Assembly: GCA_964023205.1 (NCBI GenBank)
Contig: OZ026848.1
Coordinates: forward strand, 26,523,912 to 26,587,911
Length of the DNA stretch: 64,000 nucleotides
Reading direction: 5' to 3'
DNA from: Lutraria lutraria
Taxonomy: Eukaryota; Mollusca; Bivalvia; Venerida; Mactridae
The notes under the pieces are model-generated. The model searched no databases. It worked only from the letters and a program-made list of their open reading frames with translations, and was not told where the DNA came from. Below, one piece after another: positions 26,412 through 36,938 of the stretch. Positions within the stretch are counted from its first letter, which is position 1, and each line of letters begins with the position of its first letter. Position numbers and translations under genes: made by a program.

Positions 26412-26428
26412 TTTCGTTCAAAAGTGGT
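26412..26428 (+). other. CENP-B-box-like 17-mer (representative copy; one per monomer)
   Basis: The sequence is TTTCGTTCAAAAGTGGT. Against the mammalian CENP-B box YTTCGTTGGAARCGGGA it matches 12 of 17 positions. Against the minimal core nTTCGnnnnAnnCGGGn it matches 7 of 9 fixed bases (TTCG, A and the last GG; CG is replaced by GT). It recurs in nearly every A, B and D monomer. C monomers lose one A between the half-motifs. The two differences fall in bases important for mammalian CENP-B binding, so binding is unproven. The resemblance may be chance in an A-rich unit. Confidence 0.35.
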
Positions 26429-26478
26429 CTTATGATACATCCTATTGTTTGTTCCATGTAATCGAATGCAAAAATGTA

Positions 26479-26486
26479 TATATAAA
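26479..26486 (+). promoter_or_regulatory. TATA-box-like TATATAAA (representative copy; one per A, C and D monomer)
   Basis: The tail tgtatatataaac contains TATATAAA, a match to the eukaryotic TATA consensus. In B monomers the 8-bp insertion splits it, leaving TATATACA and GTATAAAC. The motif appears by simple A+T-richness as easily as by function, and no initiator, start site or transcript can be judged from sequence. I list it as a candidate only. Confidence 0.2.
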
Positions 26487-26997
26487 CAAGTTTTAGGAAA
26501 TTTTGTACTTTGTCAAAATTTGGAAATTTCTGCAGGTCCCGACCTGGAGAGATTTTTCGATTTTCATGGAAAAAAATATTTCGTTCAAAAGTGGTCTTAT
26601 GATACATCCTATTGTTTGTTCCATGTAATCGAATGCAAAAATGTATATATAAACAAGTTTTAGGAAATTTTGTACTTTGTCAAAATTTGGAAATTTCTGC
26701 AGGTCCCGACCTGGAGAGATTTTTCGATTTTCATGGAAAAAAATATTTCGTTCAAAAGTGGTCTTATGATACATCCTATTGTTTGTTCCATGTAATCGAA
26801 TGCAAAAATGTATATATAAACAAGTTTTAGGAAATTTTGTACTTTGTCAAAATTTGGAAATTTCTGCAGGTCCCGACCTGGAGAGATTTTTCGATTTTCA
26901 TGGAAAAAAATATTTCGTTCAAAAGTGGTCTTATGATACATCCTATTGTTTGTTCCATGTAATCGAATGCAAAGATGTATATATAAACAAGTTTTAG

Positions 26998-29900
26998 GAA
27001 ATATTGTACTTTGTCAAAATTTGGAAATTTCTGCAGGTCCCGACCTGGAGAGATTTTTGGATTTTGATGGAAAAAATATTTCGTTCAAAAGTGGTCTTAT
27101 GATACTTCCTATTGTTTGTTACATGTAATCGATTGCAAAAATGTATATACAAATGTATAAACAAGTTTTAGGAAATATTGTACTTTGTCAAAATTTGGAA
27201 ATTTCTGCAGGTCCCGACCTGGAGAGATTTTTGGATTTTCATGGAAAAAAATATTTCGTACAAAAGTGGTCTTATGATACATCCTATTGTTTGTTCCATG
27301 TAATCGAATGCAAAAATGTATATATAAACAAGTTTTAGGAAATATTGTACTTTGTCAAAATTTGGAAATTTCTGCAGGTCCCGACCTGGAGAGATTTTTG
27401 GATTTTGATGGAAAAAAATATTTCGTTCAAAAGTGGTCTTATGATACATCCTATTGTTTGTTACATGTAATCGATTGCAAAAATGTATATACAAATGTAT
27501 AAACAAGTTTTAGGAAATATTGTACTTTGTCAAAATTTGGAAATTTCTGCAGGTCCCGACCTGGAGAGATTTTTGGATTTTCATGGAAAAAAATATTTCG
27601 TTCAAAAGTGGTCTTATGATACATCCTATTGTTTGTTACATGTAATCGATTGCAAAAATGTATATACAAATGTATAAACAAGTTTTAGGAAATATTGTAC
27701 TTTGTCAAAATTTGGAAATTTCTGCAGGTCACGACCTGGAGAGATTTTTGGATTTTCATGGAAAAAAATATTTCGTTCAAAGTGGTCTTATGATACATCC
27801 TATTGTTTGTTCCATGTAATCGAATGCAAAAATGTATATATAAACAAGTTTTAGGAAATTTTGTACTTTGTCAAAATTTGGAAATTTCTGCAGGTCCCGA
27901 CCTGGAGAGATTTTTCGATTTTCATGGAAAAAAATATTTCGTTCAAAAGTGGTCTTATGATACATCCTAATGTTTGTTCCATGTAATCGAATGCAGAAAT
28001 GTATATATAAACAAGTTTTAGGAAATTTTGTACTTTGTCAAAATTTGGAAATTTCTGCAGGTCCCGACCTGGAGAGATTTTTCGATTTTCATGGAAAAAA
28101 ATATTTCGTTCAAAAGTGGTCTTATGATACATCCTATTGTTTGTTCCATGTAATCGAATGCAAAATTGTATATATAAACAAGTTTTAGGAAATTTTGTAC
28201 TTTGTCAAAATTTGGAAATTTCTGCAGAGATTTTTGGATTTTCATGGAAAAAAATATTTCGTTCAAAAGTGGTCTTATGATACATCCTATTGTTTGTTCC
28301 ATGTAATCGAATGCAAAGATGTATATATAAACAAGTTTTAGGAAATATTGTACTTTGTCAAAATTTGGAAATTTCTGCAGGTCCCGACCTGGAGAGATTT
28401 TTGGATTTTGATGGAAAAAAATATTTCGTTCAAAAGTGGTCTTATGATACTTCCTATTGTTTGTTACATGTAATCGATTGCAAAAATGTATATACAAATG
28501 TATAAACAAGTTTTAGGAAATATTGTACTTTGTCAAAATTTGGAAATTTCTGCAGGTCCCGACCTGGAGAGATTTTTGGATTTTCATGGAAAAAAATATT
28601 TCGTTCAAAAGTGGTCTTATGATACATCCTATTGTTTGTTCCATGTAATCGAATGCAAAAATGTATATATAAACAAGTTTTAGGAAATTTTGTACTTTGT
28701 CAAAATTTGGAAATTTCTGCAGGTCCCGACCTGGAGAGATTTTTGGATTTTGATGGAAAAAATATTTCGTTCAAAAGTGGTCTTATGATACTTCCTATTG
28801 TTTGTTACATGTAATCGATTGCAAAAATGTATATACAAATGTATAAACAAGTTTTAGGAAATATTGTACTTTGTCAAAATTTGGAAATTTCTGCAGGTCC
28901 CGACCTGGAGAGATTTTTGGATTTTCATGGAAAAAAATATTTCGTTCAAAAGTGGTCTTATGATACATCCTATTGTTTGTTCCATGTAATCGAATGCAAA
29001 AATGTATATATAAACAAGTTTTAGGAAATTTTGTACTTTGTCAAAATTTGGAAATTTCTGCAGGTCCCGACCTGGAGAGATTTTTCGATTTTCATGGAAA
29101 AAAATATTTCGTTCAAAAGTGGTCTTATGATACATCCTATTGTTTGTTCCATGTAATCGAATGCAAAGATGTATATATAAACAAGTTTTAGGAAATATTG
29201 TACTTTGTCAAAATTTGGAAATTTCTGCAGGTCCCGACCTGGAGAGATTTTTGGATTTTGATGGAAAAAATATTTCGTTCAAAAGTGGTCTTATGATACT
29301 TCCTATTGTTTGTTACATGTAATCGATTGCAAAAATGTATATACAAATGTATAAACAAGTTTTAGGAAATATTGTACTTTGTCAAAATTTGGAAATTTCT
29401 GCAGGTCCCGACCTGGAGAGATTTTTGGATTTTCATGGAAAAAAATATTTCGTACAAAAGTGGTCTTATGATACATCCTATTGTTTGTTCCATGTAATCG
29501 AATGCAAAAATGTATATATAAACAAGTTTTAGGAAATTTTGTACTTTGTCAAAATTTGGAAATTTCTGCAGGTCCCGACCTGGAGAGATTTTTCGATTTT
29601 CATGGAAAAAAATATTTCGTTCAAAAGTGGTCTTATGATACATCCTATTGTTTGTTCCATGTAATCGAATGCAAAAATGTATATATAAACAAGTTTTAGG
29701 AAATATTGTACTTTGTCAAAATTTGGAAATTTCTGCAGGTCCCGACCTGGAGAGATTTTTGGATTTTGATGGAAAAAAATATTTCGTTCAAAAGTGGTCT
29801 TATGATACATCCTATTGTTTGTTACATGTAATCGATTGCAAAAATGTATATACAAATGTATAAACAAGTTTTAGGAAATATTGTACTTTGTCAAAATTTG

Positions 29901-31893
29901 GAAATTTCTGCAGGTCCCGACCTGGAGAGATTTTTGAATTTTCATGGAAAAAAATATTTCGTTCAAAAGTGGTCTTATGATACATCCTATTGTTTGTTAC
30001 ATGTAATCGATTGCAAAAATGTATATACAAATGTATAAACAAGTTTTAGGAAATATTGTACTTTGTCAAAATTTGGAAATTTCTGCAGGTCACGACCTGG
30101 AGAGATTTTTGGATTTTCATGGAAAAAAATATTTCGTTCAAAGTGGTCTTATGATACATCCTATTGTTTGTTCCATGTAATCGAATGCAAAAATGTATAT
30201 ATAAACAAGTTTTAGGAAATTTTGTACTTTGTCAAAATTTGGAAATTTCTGCAGGTCCCGACCTGGAGAGATTTTTCGATTTTCATGGAAAAAAATATTT
30301 CGTTCAAAAGTGGTCTTATGATACATCCTAATGTTTGTTCCATGTAATCGAATGCAGAAATGTATATATAAACAAGTTTTAGGAAATTTTGTACTTTGTC
30401 AAAATTTGGAAATTTCTGCAGGTCCCGACCTGGAGAGATTTTTCGATTTTCATGGAAAAAAATATTTCGTTCAAAAGTGGTCTTATGATACATCCTATTG
30501 TTTGTTCCATGTAATCGAATGCAAAATTGTATATATAAACAAGTTTTAGGAAATTTTGTACTTTGTCAAAATTTGGAAATTTCTGCAGAGATTTTTGGAT
30601 TTTCATGGAAAAAAATATTTCGTTCAAAAGTGGTCTTATGATACATCCTATTGTTTGTTCCATGTAATCGAATGCAAAGATGTATATATAAACAAGTTTT
30701 AGGAAATATTGTACTTTGTCAAAATTTGGAAATTTCTGCAGGTCCCGACCTGGAGAGATTTTTGGATTTTGATGGAAAAAAATATTTCGTTCAAAAGTGG
30801 TCTTATGATACTTCCTATTGTTTGTTACATGTAATCGATTGCAAAAATGTATATACAAATGTATAAACAAGTTTTAGGAAATATTGTACTTTGTCAAAAT
30901 TTGGAAATTTCTGCAGGTCCCGACCTGGAGAGATTTTTGGATTTTCATGGAAAAAAATATTTCGTTCAAAAGTGGTCTTATGATACATCCTATTGTTTGT
31001 TCCATGTAATCGAATGCAAAAATGTATATATAAACAAGTTTTAGGAAATTTTGTACTTTGTCAAAATTTGGAAATTTCTGCAGGTCCCGACCTGGAGAGA
31101 TTTTTGGATTTTGATGGAAAAAATATTTCGTTCAAAAGTGGTCTTATGATACTTCCTATTGTTTGTTACATGTAATCGATTGCAAAAATGTATATACAAA
31201 TGTATAAACAAGTTTTAGGAAATATTGTACTTTGTCAAAATTTGGAAATTTCTGCAGGTCCCGACCTGGAGAGATTTTTGGATTTTCATGGAAAAAAATA
31301 TTTCGTTCAAAAGTGGTCTTATGATACATCCTATTGTTTGTTCCATGTAATCGAATGCAAAAATGTATATATAAACAAGTTTTAGGAAATTTTGTACTTT
31401 GTCAAAATTTGGAAATTTCTGCAGGTCCCGACCTGGAGAGATTTTTGGATTTTGATGGAAAAAATATTTCGTTCAAAAGTGGTCTTATGATACTTCCTAT
31501 TGTTTGTTACATGTAATCGATTGCAAAAATGTATATACAAATGTATAAACAAGTTTTAGGAAATATTGTACTTTGTCAAAATTTGGAAATTTCTGCAGGT
31601 CCCGACCTGGAGAGATTTTTGGATTTTCATGGAAAAAAATATTTCGTACAAAAGTGGTCTTATGATACATCCTATTGTTTGTTCCATGTAATCGAATGCA
31701 AAAATGTATATATAAACAAGTTTTAGGAAATTTTGTACTTTGTCAAAATTTGGAAATTTCTGCAGGTCCCGACCTGGAGAGATTTTTCGATTTTCATGGA
31801 AAAAAATATTTCGTTCAAAAGTGGTCTTATGATACATCCTATTGTTTGTTCCATGTAATCGAATGCAAAAATGTATATATAAACAAGTTTTAG
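26998..31893 (+). repeat. HOR domain marked by six-A B monomers, offsets 2194, 2361 and 341 bp
   Basis: B monomers here often have gatgg followed by six A instead of seven, so they are 174 bp: 27071, 28757, 29265, 31118 and 31459 (starts of the A run). A second private change, tttcgtacaaaag, is at 27260, 29454 and 31648, spaced 2194 bp each. Spacing between six-A sites gives 2194, 2361 and 341 bp. The combinations show overlapping duplications of 13-14 monomers, and a small B-A dimer duplication near 31.1-31.5 kb. Confidence 0.88.
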
Positions 31894-32411
31894 GAAATAT
31901 TGTACTTTGTCAAAATTTGGAAATTTCTGCAGGTCCCGACCTGGAGAGATTTTTGGATTTTGATGGAAAAAAATATTTCGTTCAAAAGTGGTCTTATGAT
32001 ACATCCTATTGTTTGTTACATGTAATCGATTGCAAAAATGTATATACAAATGTATAAACAAGTTTTAGGAAATATTGTACTTTGTCAAAATTTGGAAATT
32101 TCTGCAGGTCCCGACCTGGAGAGATTTTTGGATTTTCATGGAAAAAAATATTTCGTTCAAAAGTGGTCTTATGATACATCCTATTGTTTGTTACATGTAA
32201 TCGATTGCAAAAATGTATATACAAATGTATAAACAAGTTTTAGGAAATATTGTACTTTGTCAAAATTTGGAAATTTCTGCAGGTCACGACCTGGAGAGAT
32301 TTTTGGATTTTCATGGAAAAAAATATTTCGTTCAAAAGTGGTCTTATGATACATCCTATTGTTTGTTACATGTAATCGATTGCAAAAATGTATATACAAA
32401 TGTATAAACAA

Positions 32412-33595
32412 GTTTTAGGAAATATTGTACTTTGTCAAAATTTGGAAATTTCTGCAGGTCCCGACCTGGAGAGATTTTTGGATTTTCATGGAAAAAAATA
32501 TTTCGTTCAAAGTGGTCTTATGATACATCCTATTGTTTGTTCCATGTAATCGAATGCAAAAATGTATATATAAACAAGTGTTAGGAAATTTTGTACTTTG
32601 TCAAAATTTGGAAATTTCTGCAGGTCCCGACCTGGAGAGATTTTTCGATTTTCATGGAAAAAAATATTTCGTTCAAAAGTGGTCTTATGATACATCCTAT
32701 TGTTTGTTCCATGTAATCGAATGCAAAATTGTATATATAAACAAGTTTTAGGAAATTTTGTACTTTGTCAAAATTTGGAAATTTCTGCAGAGATTTTTGG
32801 ATTTTCATGGAAAAAAATATTTCGTTCAAAAGTGGTCTTATGATACATCCTATTGTTTGTTCCATGTAATCGAATGCAAAAATGTATATATAAACAAGTT
32901 TTAGGAAATATTGTACTTTGTCAAAATTTGGAAATTTCTGCAGGTCCCGACCTGGAGAGATTTTTGGATTTTGATGGAAAAAAATATTTCGTTCAAAAGT
33001 GGTCTTATGATACATCCTATTGTTTGTTACATGTAATCGATTGCAAAAATGTATATACAAATGTATAAACAAGTTTTAGGAAATATTGTACTTTGTCAAA
33101 ATTTGGAAATTTCTGCAGGTCCCGACCTGGAGAGATTTTTGGATTTTCATGGAAAAAAATATTTCGTTCAAAAGTGGTCTTATGATACATCCTATTGTTT
33201 GTTACATGTAATCGATTGCAAAAATGTATATACAAATGTATAAACAAGTTTTAGGAAATATTGTACTTTGTCAAAATTTGGAAATTTCTGCAGGTCCCGA
33301 CCTGGAGAGATTTTTGGATTTTCATGGAAAAAAATATTTCGTTCAAAGTGGTCTTATGATACATCCTATTGTTTGTTCCATGTAATCGAATGCAAAAATG
33401 TATATATAAACAAGTGTTAGGAAATTTTGTACTTTGTCAAAATTTGGAAATTTCTGCAGGTCCCGACCTGGAGAGATTTTTGGATTTTGATGGAAAAAAA
33501 TATTTCGTTCAAAAGTGGTCTTATGATACTTCCTATTGTTTGTTACATGTAATCGATTGCAAAAATGTATATACAAATGTATAAACAAGTTTTAG
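32412..33595 (+). repeat. 836-bp offset duplication marked by acaagtgttagg
   Basis: The substitution acaagtgttagg for acaagttttagg is at 32580 and 33416 only, 836 bp apart. Both lie at the end of a C monomer. Limits are approximate. Confidence 0.75.
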
Positions 33596-35230
33596 GAAAT
33601 ATTGTACTTTGTCAAAACTTGGAAATTTCTGCAGGTCCCGACCTGGAGAGATTTTTGGATTTTCATGGAAAAAAATATTTCGTTCAAAAGTGGTCTAATG
33701 ATACATCCTATTGTTTGTTCCATGTAATCGAATGCAAAAATGTATATATAAACAAGTTTTAGGAAATATTGTACTTTGTCAAAATTTGGAAATTTCTGCA
33801 GGTCCCGACCTGGAGAGATTTTTGGATTTTGATGGAAAAAAATATTTCGTTCAAAAGTGGTCTTATGATACATCCTATTGTTTGTTACATGTAATCGATT
33901 GCAAAAATGTATATACAAATGTATAAACAAGTTTTAGGAAATATTGTACTTTGTCAAAATTTGGAAATTTCTGCAGGTCCCGACCTGGAGAGATTTTTGG
34001 ATTTTGATGGAAAAAAATATTTCGTTCAAAAGTGGTCTTATGATACATCCTATTGTTTGTTACATGTAATCGATTGCAAAAATGTATATACAAATGTATA
34101 AACAAGTTTTAGGAAATATTGTACTTTGTCAAAATTTGGAAATTTCTGCAGGTCCCGACCTGGAGAGATTTTTGGATTTTGATGGAAAAAAATATTTCGT
34201 TCAAAAGTGGTCTTATGATACATCCTATTGTTTGTTACATGTAATCGATTGCAAAAATGTATATACAAATGTATAAACAAGTTTTAGGAAATATTGTACT
34301 TTGTCAAAATTTGGAAATTTCTGCAGGTCCCGACCTGGAGAGATTTTTGGATTTTCATGGAAAAAAATATTTCGTTCAAAGTGGTCTTATGATACATCCT
34401 ATTGTTTGTTCCATGTAATCGAATGCAAAAATGTATATATAAACAAGTTTTAGGAAATTTTGTACTTTGTCAAAATTTGGAAATTTCTGCAGGTCCCGAC
34501 CTGGAGAGATTTTTCGATTTTCATGGAAAAAAATATTTCGTTCAAAAGTGGTCTTATGATACATCCTAATGTTTGTTCCATGTAATCGAATGCAGAAATG
34601 TATATATAAACAAGTTTTAGGAAATTTTGTACTTTGTCAAAATTTGGAAATTTCTGCAGGTCCCGACCTGGAGAGATTTTTCGATTTTCATGGAAAAAAA
34701 TATTTCGTTCAAAAGTGGTCTTATGATACATCCTATTGTTTGTTCCATGTAATCGAATGCAAAATTGTATATATAAACAAGTTTTAGGAAATTTTGTACT
34801 TTGTCAAAATTTGGAAATTTCTGCAGAGATTTTTGGATTTTCATGGAAAAAAATATTTCGTTCAAAAGTGGTCTTATGATACATCCTATTGTTTGTTCCA
34901 TGTAATCGAATGCAAAAATGTATATATAAACAAGTTTTAGGAAATATTGTACTTTGTCAAAATTTGGAAATTTCTGCAGGTCCCGACCTGGAGAGATTTT
35001 TGGATTTTGATGGAAAAAAATATTTCGTTCAAAAGTGGTCTTATGATACATCCTATTGTTTGTTACATGTAATCGATTGCAAAAATGTATATACAAATGT
35101 ATAAACAAGTTTTAGGAAATATTGTACTTTGTCAAAATTTGGAAATTTCTGCAGGTCCCGACCTGGAGAGATTTTTCGATTTTCATGGAAAAAAATATTT
35201 CGTTCAAAAGTGGTCTTATGATACATCCTA

Positions 35231-36938
35231 TTGTTTGTTCCATGTAATCGAATGCAAAAATGTATATATAAACAAGTTTTAGGAAATATTGTACTTTGTC
35301 AAAATTTGGAAATTTCTGCAGGTCCCGACCTGGAGAGATTTTTGGATTTTGATGGAAAAAAATATTTCGTTCAAAAGTGGTCTTATGATACATCCTATTG
35401 TTTCTTACATGTAATCGATTGCAAAAATGTATATACAAATGTATAAACAAGTTTTAGGAAATATTGTACTTTGTCAAAATTTGGAAATTTCTGCAGGTCC
35501 CGACCTGGAGAGATTTTTGGATTTTCATGGAAAAAAATATTTCGTTCAAAAGTGGTCTTATGATACATCCTATTGTTTGTTACATGTAATCGATTGCAAA
35601 AATGTATATACAAATGTATAAACAAGTTTTAGGAAATATTGTACTTTGTCAAAATTTGGAAATTTCTGCAGGTCCCGACCTGGAGAGATTTTTGGATTTT
35701 CATGGAAAAAAATATTTCGTTCAAAGTGGTCTTATGATACATCCTATTGTTTGTTCCATGTAATCGAATGCAAAAATGTATATATAAACAAGTTTTAGGA
35801 AATTTTGTACTTTGTCAAAATTTGGAAATTTCTGCAGGTCCCGACCTGGAGAGATTTTTCGATTTTCATGGAAAAAAATATTTCGTTCAAAAGTGGTCTT
35901 ATGATACATCCTAATGTTTGTTCCATGTAATCGAATGCAGAAATGTATATATAAACAAGTTTTAGGAAATTTTGTACTTTGTCAAAATTTGGAAATTTCT
36001 GCAGGTCCCGACCTGGAGAGATTTTTGGATTTTGATGGAAAAAAATATTTCGTTCAAAAGTGGTCTTATGATACTTCCTATTGTTTGTTACATGTAATCG
36101 ATTGCAAAAATGTATATACAAATGTATAAACAAGTTTTAGGAAATATTGTACTTTGTCAAAATTTGGAAATTTCTGCAGGTCCCGACCTGGAGAGATTTT
36201 TGGATTTTCATGGAAAAAAATATTTCGTTCAAAAGTGGTCTTATGATACATCCTATTGTTTGTTCCATGTAATCGAATGCAAAAATGTATATATAAACAA
36301 GTTTTAGGAAATTTTGTACTTTGTCAAAATTTGGAAATTTCTGCAGGTCCCGACCTGGAGAGATTTTTGGATTTTCATGGAAAAAAATATTTCGTTCAAA
36401 AGTGGTCTTATGATACATCCTATTGTTTGTTCCATGTAATCGAATGCAAAAATGTATATATAAACAAGTTTTAGGAAATATTGTACTTTGTCAAAATTTG
36501 GAAATTTCTGCAGGTCCCGACCTGGAGAGATTTTTGGATTTTGATGGAAAAAAATATTTCGTTCAAAAGTGGTCTTATGATACATCCTATTGTTTCTTAC
36601 ATGTAATCGATTGCAAAAATGTATATACAAATGTATAAACAAGTTTTAGGAAATATTGTACTTTGTCAAAATTTGGAAATTTCTGCAGGTCCCGACCTGG
36701 AGAGATTTTTGGATTTTCATGGAAAAAAATATTTCGTTCAAAAGTGGTCTTATGATACATCCTATTGTTTGTTACATGTAATCGATTGCAAAAATGTATA
36801 TACAAATGTATAAACAAGTTTTAGGAAATATTGTACTTTGTCAAAATTTGGAAATTTCTGCAGGTCCCGACCTGGAGAGATTTTTGGATTTTCATGGAAA
36901 AAAATATTTCGTTCAAAAGTGGTCTTATGTTACATCTA
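35231..36938 (+). repeat. Block repeated at 37259-38966 (offset 2028 bp)
   Basis: Monomer order (B, B, C, A, B, A, A, B, B) agrees with the block 2028 bp downstream. Shared gtttcttacatg sites are near 35404 and 37432. Near 36930 the copy ends in an unusual junction, gtggtcttatgttacatctaatg. This has one base missing and one changed against gatacatcctaatg, and it may mark an exchange point. Confidence 0.8.

Larger units (their letters stand above)
26330..26496 (+). repeat. Reference type A monomer (167 bp)
   Basis: A clean example of the commonest class, phased from gaaat to ttttag. Landmarks in monomer coordinates are: palindrome gaaatttc at 27-34; PstI site ctgcag at 34-39; 14-bp dyad caggtc-cc-gacctg at 37-50; seven-A run at 74-80; CENP-B-box-like 17-mer at 83-99; catgga/tccatg inverted repeat arms about 55 bp apart; TATATAAA at 150-157. 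A monomers vary mainly at position 6 (a or t), position 62 (g or c) and the run around 141-145. The + strand was chosen only for convenience. No coding role is supported. Confidence 0.97.
26330..26997 (+). repeat. Homogeneous run of four near-identical 167-bp A monomers
   Basis: The monomers 26330-26496, 26497-26663 and 26664-26830 look identical, and 26831-26997 differs only by aaagatg for aaaatg. Together with the two A monomers at 25996-26329 this is six A in a row. It looks like very recent single-monomer amplification. The run ends at a 174-bp B monomer (26998-27171). Confidence 0.92.

Noticed and set aside
26399..26459. catggaa ... ttccatg inverted repeat as an RNA hairpin or terminator
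   Set aside because: The 7-bp arms are separated by more than 45 bp with no supporting inner pairing. B monomers (gttacatg) break the right arm without sign of compensation.
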